From contig JANVCC010000174.1 in the NCBI GenBank assembly GCA_025345505.1, positions 1,462,489 through 1,526,488 on the forward strand: DNA of 64,000 bases. Direction: 5' to 3'. The notes under the pieces were generated by a model, which worked only from the letters and a program-made list of their open reading frames with translations, had not been told where the DNA came from and did no database searches. Made by a program: the position numbers and the translations under genes. Below, piece by piece: positions 1 to 15,000 of this stretch. The DNA comes from Todiramphus chloris collaris. Its lineage: Eukaryota > Chordata > Aves > Coraciiformes > Alcedinidae. Every line of letters starts with the position of its first letter. Position 1 is the stretch's first letter.

Positions 1-3000
1 AAGTAAGCTCCTTGCTTACATGAAGTATGTTATCTCTGGTTCATACAGGAAAAAAGGAAGAGATACCTTAAGTAAAAGCTCCAACACTAAGCTATATATT
101 TCAGAGGCCAAAGCACTGGGAGAATATGAGGAACACCAGGCAGGAAAAGCAGAGGGATAATGGGGCTCAGCCTGGAGATTCTGAAATGCAGAAGTCCTAC
201 TGGACACTGCTGTCACACCTGGAACGGCGTTTGGGTGCCTCCTGCTTGAATTCATCTACAACAGATCTTCAGGCAGCAAACAGCATAATTCAACAGGCAC
301 AATTCTGGCTTCACAAAAAGTTCAACTTGGAAAAAGGCAGAGTGCAATGTGTCCCCAGATCAAACAAGACATGTCCAGAAGTCCTCAGTAACCTGAGCTA
401 CAGAATCACAAGTTCTGTTACAAACGCAGTGCAACTCCTGCATAACAAGAGTGTGCAAAAACACAAGTGAAATCTAAATCTTGGGTACCTTCTTCCAAAG
501 ACCTGTCTACTACAGAGTCATTCTAAGAATACCACAACCAGCAAAAAAGATGGAAGAAAAAAGTCTTTCTGTAACATAAATAAAAATTTCTTGTTCTAAA
601 ACCGGGGAAATTTTATCATCACCTATGGGCTTTATTTTTAGGTCTCTTGCCTTCAGCATTTCCTTTCTATTATCAAACAAGTAGAAGAACAGTACCTGAC
701 AGAAAGCCTCCTTCGAGTGGACAATGGTAAGCAAGTCCACCTGTCTGCTGCACCACCAGCCATGAAGAGACAATGCGTGTAACTAAACGGGAAGCCAATG
801 TAACAGGGGAACACAAGACATCCCATTCAACCAGTACACGATGTGAGAACACTACACAGAGAACAAAACCCTCTGCGTATCTGAAATGGTTTCAAATTAG
901 TATCTACCTTGGGGTTTGAAGGCTTTGCAGACTCTATGCCAGGGTGCCAGTTTCAAGGTAGTTTATCAGGAACAGAACATAACCAAGGCTCTGACATTTG
1001 CTTAAAAGAAGCCTGTATAGGGCAGAAAATAATGGAAGAGACAGTACTGCAGTAACCACAGCGCTGTCATCATTTGTTACCACGGCTGACAACCTCCCTG
1101 GACAGAAGAGTATGCACTCAGAGAAAACAAGTATTACAGACACTAAACAGGTAAGTTTCCAAGTGTACTCAACCTGTGATCTGCAAATGCTTCCTGTTAT
1201 TCCTGCAGAGAAACAAGTCTCATGGTGATGGTTCCTGATGCTCATTACTTCTATTATAATACTCCTCAGAGACCCCAAAAGGCATTCACTGTGCAGGTAC
1301 TGTGCCAGGTACTGTGCAGAAACAGAGTAAAAGGCAGTCAGACCCAAAGTCTTCAACAGTCTATGTGAAGGAAAGACAGATTGGAAAGAAAACACTGCAC
1401 ACACAAATGAAGCAACTTACCCAGAGTACACACCAGGTCTAGGAAATTTCCTTTCTAATACACTGGGAACTACAACAAAAAACATTCTACAAAGGTCAGA
1501 GAATATTAATTTCTCCTCTAAGTTCATTTCCAAAAGTGGAACAGTTTGGTACACAGCACATCCAAACCCTAGAAACTGAACGCCGTACCAAAACGCAACA
1601 CAAACTTTTAAAACAGCAGTGTCAGAAAACATTTGTGCTTCAGATCCATTCATTTTGTGTGAAAGAGAAATATTTTGTTAAGCAGCTTGTTGAGCAATAC
1701 TAACAAAATGATTGGCCTTTGGCTACTCTTTGATCTGTGATATTATCTTCAGGAGCTTCTAAGGAGAAAGACAGAGGTTGTCTTAAATTCAGGTAAGGTA
1801 AAACATTGGCAATATATCAGGTTTGGTTTTGATCTCTCTTTGGAACTCAAATTTTAAACTGTATTTCCAACAACTTGAACCAGCACATCACAAGAATTCT
1901 GGCACTGGAGTAGAAGGAGTGTGCCTGGAGGATCTGCAATCAACCAGGCATCTCTAACTCCGACACAAAGGAGCTGTGTAAAAGAACAGCAATTTCAAGC
2001 CATTAAAAGGAATTCTTTAACCAGATTTGTCAGATTATATGAAGAATGACCTAGCTGTATATACAAGAATGAGAAAGTCTGTCCTGATGCACCATTCCCA
2101 GTTCCTTCCATTACTCTGGAATTACTGCCTGTCCCACACACACTAGCAAGAGCTCCTGGATATTTTCTAGATCAGACAATGCCTGTCAGGGAGTAGCCTC
2201 TGCAGACCGAGATAAATAAAATTGAGGCAAGTTGCAGTTTATTTCTTTTTTTTTACTTTCAAAACGTTAAACATTCATAGAATCACAGAATGGTGGGGGT
2301 TGGAAGGGACCTCTGGAGATCATCGAGTCCAATCCCCCTGCCAGCACAGGAACACCCAGGGCAGCCCACACAGGAACAGATCCAGGGGGGGCTGGAAAGT
2401 CTCCAGAGAAGGAGACTCCACAGCCTCTCTGGGCAGCCTGGGCCAGGCTCTGGCACTCTTGCAGTAAAGAGGTTTTTCCTCAAGTTGAGATGCAGCTCCC
2501 TGTGTTCCACCTTGCTACCATCACCTCTTGTCCCATCACAGGGCACCTTATACTTGACACCCACCCTTCAGATATTTGTAAACATTCATAAGATCCCCAA
2601 CTTTAGAAAGGAACAAACCAAACCCATTAGTCCAGACTTATCACACACACAAAAAAAATCATATAAAGTGTATACTGAATGGTTTTGTTGTTTGAAGACT
2701 GCACAGAAGGGAACTTGACTCTTTAGTAAGACAGTGTGCACTGCGTGCTCCTTCTGTCAGGAACCTGCTATAAGGAGCATGGGGAACAGTGGCTACAGCT
2801 GCACATTCCGAAGAAAATGTAAAATACCTGGAAGTATGTATGGAAAAATACGTGTAAATGTAAAGAAACCAACACTGGGTGAAGAGCCATGAACACAGGA
2901 GTGTAAGTCCTTTTTCTGACAACCTTCTAGAGAGTCTTTGCCCCTCTAACCCAGTTTGTAGGAGTCAGGTATCATCTCTCTGAGAAGATAAGCTCAATCA

Positions 3001-6000
3001 AGAAAAAGACATCTAGATATCACACATTTGATTATTATGGTACACATGTTACAGGTAAATCTGGTTTGCATTTCCCCAAGTAAGACAGAGATGCTAACAC
3101 ACCATTATAAAAGGACATGTCAGCAAGTATTCATTACAGATTATAAATCGGCCTCCTTCTTCTTTCTTTTGTTTTAGAGATTTTTTTTTTTACATGCCAT
3201 TAAAATATTGTTTGCTGAATGCTACTACAAAGCTAGCCACCTGTAAAATTAAAGGCTGATGCTGCCAATAACAGTGTTGAAATACCTTCTGTTTAAAAGG
3301 CAAAGCTACTTTGTAATTTTTAACACAACTGTATAAATATTTCTCCACCCACCCTTCACAATTTTGTTGGTTACATCGCGTCCATTCAGACAACAACCGT
3401 CTATGTCATCACACAGGATGTTAATCTTGGGTGGAGAAGAAAGAAACAATAGCAAATGAACTTTTAAGAAACCAAGATTACACATTCAAGCAGGGTCCCT
3501 CATGATAAAAGGAGAGCAAAGACAAAAAACATTAGGGGACAAGTCAACAAAATAGTAGAAGTTTCAAAAGATCATTTTTCATCTTTTGGTTTATTTTTTT
3601 TCTTTCCCTCCCCATGTGTCTTCAACAGCTCTTCAGAGTTCTGGAGAAAATTAAAGGAGTCTGGATTAAACACCCAAAGGACAACTAATGCTAACAATAC
3701 TAAAAATAATGAGGTTAACTGGTGGAAAAACTGTGGTGACCACACACGGAGAACTGGAGTGGTAAGGTAGAAAAGGAGTTTCATCATTGCTCCCTGGGGA
3801 CATGCACAGAACGCACTAACTGCTTCTGGTTCTCTAGGGTTCCGATTACCATGCCAAACACACCTCCAGAGTTTCTTATTAGTATAATAAAAAGCCTCTC
3901 CACATTTGGGTTCTATTCCCAGCCTTGCTATTGACCTTGTGTAGGTCATTTCACCTCCATCTGCCTCAGTTTCTTTCTACACCTTTAACACGGGAAGAAT
4001 ATTACACAACATTCTTTCTAAAATGCTTGAGACTGATGTAATTATCACCTACAAAGACAACTGACATTTTTGAGAACCTATACATACATTATATGCATTT
4101 GAGCTAGGTGAGGCATTTGCAACACATAACTTATTCAAGTAACGAGTTTATCCTCTTTTTGTGCTTACAGATCATCTTTGGAAATACTTCCAGATTTCTA
4201 ACTCCCACCAAACTGCAAATGGACTCGAGTTCATGCGTTGTTTGACTGGGTGATAAAACACATGGCTTTTCTCTGGTCCTTTCAGGCAAGTGTTGCCCTC
4301 AAAATCCAGTCACTGGGGTTGAATGTTCAAAATGGAGATACCGAAGTATCTATTTTTTTAACACTGTCTGTTGTCTTCTAGAGCCTCACAAAAGTTCCAG
4401 ACCAGGAGTTAAAGCAGGAGTGGCTACACAGAAGTCACGGAGACACAGGAGTGAAGATTAAGAAACGTTTGTGGGCATGTTCCTGCAGCATAACACAAGT
4501 CAGATCAGTAGGTGAGGCAACCGAAAAACTTGCTACCAGTATCAAGTCATACTGCGTAAGGATGCGTCTTGGAGTTCTAGGACTAGGAGATACCCCCTGA
4601 ACAGGGGAATCACCTCAAAAAGGGAGTGAACTAAAATGGGAAGATATTCCCTTCTGGGCACTACTTAAGACTGTGTCTCTTTCCCAGGGTGCCAAAAGGC
4701 TACTCAACACCACTGAGCAGGGGAACCCAAAGAGCTTCTCACAGGCAGGGTCAGTGCTGTAGGGCCTTGGCCTTTGCAGATCCCCCTCTCTCCACACACT
4801 CTCGAAGCACAGGAATCATGGCAGGGACATGCAGAACACAGGGGAAATGACTGCTTGACTGCTTCCCCCAGGGATGACACAGCCTCCACGCTCCTGAGTG
4901 CCAAGGCCCGTGGCCAGATGAAACAACTTACCCTCTACAGTCACCGTGGTAGGGGAAGCTCACCAAAAGGACTCTGATTCTTTGTCTTTCCTCATTTCCT
5001 CCCTGGTTTTCTCTTACTGCTACTCCTGTCTGTCTCAGGTGGCTCAGCATGAAAAAAGCTCTTCTTTTATGATGCAATATCTGGGACCAGGTGAGGCCCT
5101 GGCTCTGCAGATAACCTAACAACTGGGCAAGAGCAGCTTGTGGCATTCTTGATAGTGCACATGCTAGTAACTGCCAACCTCCAGGGTATCTCAGCAAACA
5201 CCAGCCATCCCTAGCTTCTAACACACACACACACACACACGCACTTGCTTTACTCGACACTGAACTCACACCTCACAAACAAATTATTTAACTACTCTAT
5301 CCCCCAAGGAAGACAGTGATCATTTCAAATGCAGCTCCCTGCTCGTCTCTCGCATCCACGCAACGGCCTGATAGGTTAAATGCTGCCATTTAATTACAGT
5401 AATGGAACCTGCTATTTTTTGGTTCCCTTGAATCCTCTCTCGCTCTCTTTTTTAAACGTGTACAGAGTCATCTTTTAAACATGTATTTTATATTTCTGAG
5501 TTTAACAGCTACATTCTCCTAGTTACTTAAAGAGCAGCAGCAATGATATTCTGACATTCTTCTCTGCAGCCAGCCTTTTAAATGCTACAGAAAAAGGAAG
5601 AAGGAGATGCTGTGAGCGGGGATACACACTAACACTGCAGAGGCCAATCTGCCCCTTCATTTACTTGCATGGTTTGTGTTGATTTTATTGAATAAAACTA
5701 CCTTAACCTTTCCTACTCCCCCATAGCGGCTGGGGCCTGGAGAAGATAAAAGTGAAAATGCTTTGAGTAATTTTACTGGAAATGTTATACACGTCAGTAC
5801 ATCACCCTGCCAGTACGGCACGGTACGCTTATACTCAAATATGTCTCTGACTGGGAGTCAGAGTTATCTCAGATCTAACTGTTCTTGATACATCTGACTG
5901 GGTTTCCCCATCTGCAATGGGGATGGTATTTCCCCTCTTTCCTAATGAAATTTGGAGTTTGCAACCTGTTTAGAGAATGTAAAGGTCTGACAAAGACGAA

Positions 6001-9000
6001 AAAATGTAATCAGAAGTACATTAAATTAATCTCGTCATCTTGCCATTCCACAGAAGGCGTCACCAACACAGTCAGTTAACATGCAGCTGCCTGTGCAAAG
6101 TGATAGAGAAATATGGGCTATGTTTGTTCAATTCTTCAGCATGCTGCAAAACACTTTTGAGAAAGAACTCGGGAAGGGGTCAGTAAGTAGCCGAAGACTA
6201 GAGGGTTTTACAGTCAGTTACTGTAGAAGGAGGACACATAATGCAGCAATACATGGGCAGCACGGTAATTATTTGTGGGGTTTACATTTTGTGTTGCGTG
6301 GCGATTAGAAAAAATCCAGAAGCAAAGCATAAGCACTTCCAAGTCAAAATAAATTCTTACCTACGCTAAGGCCACAACTCTTCTAGAAAAATACTCGTAT
6401 TACACCTGTCCTCAACTATATTTGTCCTTTAAATATGAAAAGCTTATTTATTTGTTCCGTGGCAGTTGGCTCACAATCAGCCAGCCAGCCATGCAGAGAT
6501 ATTGCCCATCTTCATTCTCTGGTACCGATATCCACTGGTGTCTCTTAAGGATGGAATCTTAAAAGGTGAGGCAAGGCAGAGACAAAGACAAATTTAATTT
6601 TATCACCATAAAAAGGGACATTTCCACATGGGCAGCAAGGACATGAATATCATGTGTATGCGGGGGCGGGGGGGATTATAAACGCATTTTTGGCGAAATT
6701 CAATAAAGCTGATTCCACTGCATAAGGTCAGCAATTTACTTTTAAAAAATGATATGATTGCAACTTTTAATATAACCCATGTATTTGCTGCAAGATGCTC
6801 TAGAAGATTGTGTAATGTAACCACCCGACCTCTCCACAGGAGCAGAGATCACCCCATTTACCCTTTATTGTCTTGCTAAAAGCAATGCACATTTGCACGG
6901 TATGACAAAGTCAACAGCTTTTACTTCAGAGAGCCTCAGATTTCACTGAGAATGAATTCTCTGCCCTCCTGCTAAGGGAGTGGAGTCTCTCCTGGACTAG
7001 GTTCCGTCAGAAAGAATGGGAAAGAACGAACTGAAAACTAAATTCCCCTTTTAGCAAAGGAAAGAATGATTACACTCCAGATTAAAATTAAGAGGGAGCA
7101 GTGTGTAGTGGAAAAACAAACAATAGGATTTCATGCTTATGGGCACCCAAGACATAGTTTTAAACAGAGTAGAAACGTTGTCTAAGAGAACCCAGAGAAT
7201 TATCTCATACAAGAACTTATTTTATCTTTCCTAGCAGGAAAGTATCATTAGGTCTGAGATGGATTTCAGCAGAAGAGCAACGCCGATTATCCTAATTGCA
7301 CTCCCTGTTTTAGCCCCAAGAGAGAAGGCTGTCTCTTTAGACTTACAATACCAGGTTCATTCACAGAGGAGATCAGGAACTGAATTCCCTTCCTTGCTCC
7401 AGGAAGACTGTGGGGAAACTCTGGGCTGTATGACCGTGAAGAGCAAATTCCTTCTATCACAAAAATATTTTTATACAAACGTACATAAATTTCTTCAACT
7501 GTCTCAAGGTGAAGCTTGCTTCAAAGGTCAAAGCTGCAGGGCTGGATTAGGATTGCACGCAATCTGCCCGAGCCTTGACATTCTGACATTCTGAAGTTTG
7601 CAGCTCTCCCCTCCCATACGCAGCCGACAGAAGCAAATTCTCAACCTCTCTGCAAGTGTGGCTTTTACTGCAGCTGGCAACTTCAAAATCACAGGCTGCA
7701 GCACCAAGAGCTCGAAACAAGCCTATCAAAGCAGTTTATAAACATAGCTAACATGAATCTTACTAAGTCAATAATGCCAAAGCAGTAATTAACCCCATTT
7801 TACAGATGGGCAAGATGAGAACAAGTGACTTGCCCAAAGCCAAGCAAGCAGTCGTACCTCAGATCTCCAGTGCCTGCTTTTAGATTGTAACTACAGAAAT
7901 GACTTTCTTTTGCTATTCTGCATTTACTTTCACTTGAAAACATGAGCAATAAATTATTAAATTTACAAGACAGACATTGAGTCTGGGTCTTTTTTCCATC
8001 ACTAAGGCTAACAATTTTGGGACTCAGAATATAACTGACTATTTTAGCATTGTCTTCTAGAATAGACTTCAACTCGCTCTGCTGTAATCATTTTGTTTTT
8101 TCAATGCTACCAGGAATGGAAATATTATTTTGACAGTAAACAAGGCAGATATGACTCAAAACACACTCAGTGAGCAAGAGGAGTTAATTTTGCAAAGCCA
8201 TTTTTAACGGCTCTTTTACATTACATAGTTACTGTCAGATAGCCAAGTGGAGAGACATCATTAAACCCATGACATTCCAATTATTTGTTAAAATTAAGCT
8301 TACAACGAGTATTTCATAGCATGCACAACTTCCTGAGCACCAAATCGGGCTGTTCCAATTTATCAATAATTTTCGAGCTACCAAACCATGGTAAAGGTGA
8401 TTCTGGACTCTGCACTGAAATTGTGAGGAATTTCTGTGACCCAATAGAAACAGGAGATGCAGCAGACTGTTTACCCCATGTTCTCTGAATGAATCACCTC
8501 TCCTGTTCTGTGGAGTTTACATCTGAATGGCTCAAGATGACTGTAGGTTGAGCCTGAAGTGAGAGAGGAAGGACGTTACAGTAATATGACTTGTATCCTC
8601 TGTTACAGACCACAAAAATAGGCATTTAGATGAGGTAATAATTGATAGTCACTTCCTCAATGTCGTCTTCCCAACATCACTCAACATCAAACAGGTGCTT
8701 CTCGTGATGCACTTTCTCAATGCTTCACACAAACCAAAAAGAAAGTCACTTGGATTTTCATGTTTTTAATATTAAAACAAGCAGATCTTATATCAAAGCC
8801 CTTTAAAATTATCTCGCTTAAACCAATGCCCTGTGAAGATTAGTGGGACTTAAGCTTTCCATGACTTTTTTTCTTCTGTTCCTTTTAAACAGGCCCAAGC
8901 AGGACTTTTTCCCTCATGTTCATCAACACACTGAACTGAGAGCCAGCAGCTGAGAGTATTCAAGCCAAGCGTGCAAGTACAAAACAGCGCAGGGTGACAG

Positions 9001-12000
9001 GCTTGTTGGAGCTACCCGGTAACAACGATGATGGATTTTCCTGCTAGTGAAAAGCACTTCCATGAAAGAGAGAACTTCCAAGAAGAGCTCATCAACAAAC
9101 TTCTAGGACATATTTTTTTTCATACGGAAAGTGTTTCTTCACACAAAATGTTCTCAAGAAAAGTAATGATTTCATAACAATTCAAAAGTACTTTTTCCAA
9201 ATAATTTCACTGTAATATGATGGCAGATACCAGACTATTCTATCAATCACTTTTATTATCAGTTACATCATTAAAGGCTCCAGTCTAATCAATAGACTGA
9301 TCTGACAAGTCTGTAGTATTTCCTTTTTTTTTTTTTTTAATGTCTGTGATTTTTAATGTTAATCCCCATTTGAAACAAAAACTAAGCTGGATAGAAATGT
9401 ACTGTTCAACTTAGTTCTTAGATACCATTGAGCTGTAAAAAGCAATTGGTATAAAATGAAATGTACACCAAGTAAAACGTTCTTCTAAAAAATCAAACTT
9501 ACTTGTAAGCACCTACAGTTTCTATCGAACACACACACTTTTCTTAATCATCTGCCCATTATAAACATTAAAAGGTAGGCAAAAGAAAGGCTCACCTTCC
9601 TTTGTACACTGCACCACATGGCTAGTTATGCCTCAATTAATGTCAGGTAGCTTTCTGCCCTCTCAGGAATCACTAGTGACTGGAAGATGAATCAGAGATG
9701 AGATATGAGCTGATATTCTGATTTTAGGGTTTTTTTAATGATCTCTGGATAGGGACTAAATAGATGATTTTTGCCAAACTTCCTTTCAAATCTTGTGCAA
9801 TGATAGTGAAGGTTTTCCATCAATTATAAAGATTTTCTTCCAAAACCCCAGGAAACTCCAAAGAATAGACATATGTGATTGCCCAGGATGTCCTAAGGTT
9901 GAGCAGTTTATCACACTTTGTTAGCACTACTACTGCAGGTCTCTTCTTGCCAAAGAAGCCAAGAAATTCCGTAAAGTCAATGACAAGTTCAGATATCACA
10001 AACAGTGGTAAAATTGATGGGGGAAAAGAGTCAGCATGATGAATAGCCTGGAACTGAGCAGCGAATGACAGATACGCAGGCGGAAGACTGGCAGGGCAGG
10101 GAGACATCCCCTTCACAGCAGATGGATAGAGATTCTCAATCACTTTCAGGAAGAAAAAAAAAAGGCAACTAATAGAAAATATAGAACTGTGGAACTAATT
10201 TCTGGATAATGAGCACATCTACTCTTCTGGATTATGAGACTCCAACAGTGGAAATCTCTGATTGAACATTATCAGCACTGGGCACACACAGCAGAGTCCC
10301 AAACCCGGATGTGACTACTGATAATGCTGATTCAGATGGGAGCTGCCATGTGTTTGCTAGCAATGAAAGCATTCGTTCCCTCACTCCTCATTCTTTGGAT
10401 CCCTAATAGGTTCCTTTCCCCATTTATGCAGGGTTGTACTGACCCAAAGCTTGGATGAGAGGCACCTAAAGAACAGACTGCTTGCATGAACAGGTGTAGG
10501 ACATATTTTTTCTTTAACCTAAGCAACATAACTTAAGGCACATTAGCTGTCTTTCAAAGTCATAAGCAGAGGCCTGAGCATCCTCAGTAATTAAATACCC
10601 CATAGTGCTCTTCAAGAATCTTAGTAAATTTTTTACTCGGTAATTACATTCTCTGTCCCTAAAACTCCCTCTGCAAGATCACGTAGGTAAAAGTATTCTT
10701 CATTTCCTATCCTCAAAACCACGTAGTGATGTTAAGCAGTTGCTGTCCTCTACCTCAGAGGTGGATGCTTTTCAGTGGAAAGCACAGTGAGGTGTAGAGA
10801 ACCCTGTGCACACCATCAACCGTGCTCCGTGCGAATGGCTGCGAAGTTTCACTGGTTACTGGGTACAATGGGCTTGAAGATCCTCAGATGAAACGCATCA
10901 CGAAAATGCAGAACGCGCTGCCTTCCGTTTAACCTGTACAGTCATTCCTGTAAGCCTGCACAAGCAGTTACTTTATGATGCTTCAATGCTTGTTGCAAAC
11001 TTCTTTAGTAATCAGAAAGCACATCCTCCCTGGTGCTACCTATCCTAGGAAACTTTCTCTCATTCTGGGTGAAAGTGATTTGTCCTGGATGCTTAATACA
11101 CTAAGTATATTCTTGCAATACATTTCTTTTTTACCAGTCTCTGAATTCCAGATCTCACGCGTAGCTTTGCAAGTGCTGAGGTCTGTGAAGGCCCTGGCAC
11201 AAAACACCAGGCAGCTAGAGGACAAGCTCCCCGCTCTGCAGGTTACAAACCAGGCCGAGCACACACTCGCACAATCAGGTGTGCAGTGGAGTTAATTCTT
11301 CACCATCTCTCAAATCCATCTCCTGTCAGCAAGTTTGAAGATAAGGACAAGTCATCTCCTATTCCTTGACCAGCCGACACTTACAGCCCAGTCACAAATT
11401 CCTGTATCAAACACGGTCATTTCTAGAAAAGCACAGGGTTTGCAGAGCTCTAACAGTTTGGTCCAAACAGGTATTTTGACAGCCCAGGCTACTAACCATT
11501 TTTTTTTTTGTATGAGTTGTCACTGGACTCTATTTGGCTTGCATTGTATTCTCAAAGAAAAGCTTTGTAAAAACCGTTCGAGCTTTCACTGAGACATGTT
11601 AAAGAATTAATTACAAAGTAAAGCTGAAGGAGAAAATTAATTTTGGAAACACAAGAGGTTACTTTTCTTTTCCTCCCTTTTCTGGAAGTGGGGGAGGAAA
11701 GGCAGTTATTTTCATCTTCATGCTGGGGGCAGGAGATGGGAGCTGTCCAGTCGATAACCTGGCCATCAGAACAAGGTTTGTAATTAAAAGGTCAGTGACC
11801 TGGAAAGCTAGGGCCTCACTCTCAGGTCTTCTCAGTAATGACGGCACTATTAAATTAAGACTGTTATGAAATCAATGCTAAAAAAGCTTTCATGGTAACA
11901 AGATTCCATTCAAGGGCATGCAAACTGCCTCATGAAATGGACTTAAATTATAAAAAAGGAAAGTAATAAAAGAGGGTTAAATTGAAATCTGCTGAAGAAT

Positions 12001-15000
12001 TTGCTTTCTTTCAAGCCCTCCAGCAGCGGGCTGTACCCCCTTCTCTCAGCCTCAGGGTGATCTGCTTGGGTTTCCTCGGCAAAGGAGAAAAGGCAGGGGT
12101 TCAACTTCCAAGAGTGCAGACTCAGAGGAAGAAAATTCAGTCTTTCTACTGGAGATTCTGGGGCTCGTGGCATTTGTAGCTAGGGAGGGGCATGTACAAT
12201 TAAATAATTTATTATTTATTAATTATTATAATCTTCAGAAATCACCATAGCCTGGCATCTTGACACTGATAAAAATTTCTGGAACTCTCTCTGATGCAGT
12301 GCAAAAAACTGTGCAAGACCTACAGAAAAACCTGCTGTAGCAACTCCCTCCCAGCCAAAAGATTAGTAGATACAAGGTGTAAAAGTCCCGTGTTTCCAAT
12401 GACCTCCAACTCATCTCACCAAGCAAGAGTGCAACTGCTTTTAGAAGCGTGTAGCCCATTATGTTACATATATATACAAAAGGCCAATCCAGCAGCATCT
12501 CTTCTGAAGACTGTCCAATCTTCTGGGTGGACATTTTCCTAATATAACTCAACAATTTAGCATTTATTTACTCTGATGCATTTCCCTTCTCCCATTGCTA
12601 TAATTTCTGAGCTCCTCATATGCTTCTGTGTATTCCCACAATCCCATTTTGGGAAGGCATTACTGTACTTGTTTTGCAGATGAGGGGAAGAACAGGCAAT
12701 GAAGAAAATAGTTCTTCATCCGAGATTACACAATAAGGCTGAAACCTAGTGCCTTTTCCCTTCCCTGCTCCAAAAATTCTAGCACCCTGAAAAATAAAGG
12801 TCCGCAGGTACCGTGAACTTCCACCCCCTTTCTCTCTCTCTGCAGAAGTTACACAAAATTAACAAGCCACGTGAGTTACCGGATGGGTAACTGAGCAGTA
12901 CAGGACATCTGAGGCACAACAGCAAGATGACAGACACGTTTCCACAAGGGTTTAAACCCCACATGCTGTCTAATTACTCCCAAGGCGCCGCTGATTCTGT
13001 GGCATGTCATCAGCAAAATCAGCGAGTTGGACAAAAAACAAACAGCATCTTTTTTTCCTTTCTTTTCTTTCAGATACTCTGAGGGGAAACAGCTGTTTTT
13101 CCCTTCATCTGAAGAAGTTCATGATAAAAAGGAGGAAATGTCATAAATTACACAAAATGCCAGTGTAAGCTTCAAAGAAAATGATAAATGATTCTAATAA
13201 CTTCATGTTTCTCATTAATGCCTCTGTATTTGGGAGTTTAAAAGTGCTTAAGACAACAGAGAAATCTCGTCCAACTTTTGAAAGACCTTTTACAAATCCA
13301 GGACACGCTCACTCTCCCAGCTGTCTTCAACACCATCATCCCTCCTTCTGGAGAGAGCAGCTCAGCAAAGCCCTGACCTGCAAGTAACGAGGAAAACCTA
13401 CGTTCAGCCTCTGCAACTACTGTTTCACAAGGAATCAAACCCAGTCCCGCTGATGATACTGCAGAAACTTTCATTTCTCACTGCACTGAAACGTAGTCAA
13501 CAAAATCCAGTTCCTCTATTAAATATACATAACAGCAAAAGGAAATAAAATTTGACTGGCCTTTTTTAGGAAGGATATGCTTATAAAATAGATTAAAAAA
13601 ATTATAATTAAAGGCAGAATCATCTCGGCAAGTCTCAGAAGTTAAATTTCTCAGGCAAAGTCAGGATTGCAGGACCTGAAAGCTCCCCCACAGCTGAGGC
13701 TCCAGCCCTGCCCCTGTAGCTACAGAAGCTGTAGCTGGGGTAGGGAAAGCTCCTGCACCTGGTCCTTGCTCTCTGCATTCACAAGGTGATTCAGAACCAC
13801 CCTCCCCACTGCAGGGGGTTTTAACCAGACACAGTGAGGAGTCACAGACCTCTCCTCTACAGTTCCAAGAAAGGAACTACAAAAGACAAGTTCATACATG
13901 GTGCACAACTATTTATAAATATGAAAATTCCCCTCCATTGAACTTCTTCTGGGATCCATAAAATGATCTACTGCAATTTCCTCTTAAAGAAACTTGGATC
14001 AGAGTAAATGGAGAATAAAAATGCAAGGTTACCTCTCTATCATCTCTTACAAAGATAATTTTAAAAGAGACTCTTGTAACTGAAATGCTTTCTCTACACA
14101 AAAAAAGCTTTTTTACTGTCAGTGAGGACTTCTCTACCAGACAGCCTCACTGTCTGTAAAATGCAGGTAAACAGCCTCACTGGGATGCCCATCTCTCAGA
14201 GAACAGGGGGAACAGCTGACCAAATGGTCAATGGCTAAGGACAAAACTAAGCACAACAGCTACAGTTCAAGAATACCTGCCTCCATCTGCTAGAGCACAT
14301 AGGTACCATGACCGTGTGCACCTTCTGCTCTTCAGCACTGAACAGAGGTTGTGTTGTAAGCCCAGTGCTCAGATTCTACATGAACATACTTCCAGTGACT
14401 GCTGGGTACAGGCACTACTGGACCCTGCTACTTCCTATCTCCTACAGTTTGGTTTTCAAACGAACAATTAGCACAAAGGGAAGGAGGGCTAATTAACAAA
14501 CAGGAACAAACAAACAGCTCTACCAAACCATTTCTGCTCTTTAGTAATTATTAGCCAAGTAATTCATAAGTATTATTCGGGCCACAGTTTCTCTGTGCCT
14601 CCATCTCCCCACCCTTCCTCTTCTCCCAGTCAGGGATTTATTAAAATTAAACAGATTAGATGGAGCTCCTGATACTAAAAACTGTTCAGCAAAGCCTGCG
14701 GTGGGGAAGTGCAGAGCAAACACCAGAGACATTTGTCTCTAAATTGCTCTAAATACCTTCTGCAAATGAAATTCTAACCCAGCTGTGTTGAGAGAGAAAA
14801 TGAGGAATAACTGGTCATTGTCAGCACAGAAGAAGATCAGGCAGTTATAATATTGCACGATATACTGGGGGCTAAGGATCTCTCAGCAACAATAGATTTT
14901 GTATCAGGTTACCCCGGGTAATCAGCACAGCTTTTAGGCTCAGCTTTCCCCTGCTTCATTGCTTCGATGATAGAGTTGAAATCCCCAAGCTTTTATGATT

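Noticed and set aside
126-470. 114-codon plus-strand open frame near the left edge
   Set aside because: No recognisable domain, no splice or start context, antisense to PEX14 intron 3; length is within chance expectation.
934-1404. 156-codon minus-strand frame
   Set aside because: Sequence resembles no PEX14 segment or other family I recognise; most likely random intron.
13941-13952. Plus-strand AAC TTC TTC TGG, encoding NFFW as in somatostatin/cortistatin
   Set aside because: No preceding Cys-Lys, no Lys-Thr after it, and a stop codon two codons later (NFFWDP-stop). Chance match.
14130-14180. Possible MIR-like piece (CCTCACTGTCTGTAAAATGC)
   Set aside because: About 20 bases of resemblance only, within a locally repeated CAGCCTCACTG sequence.
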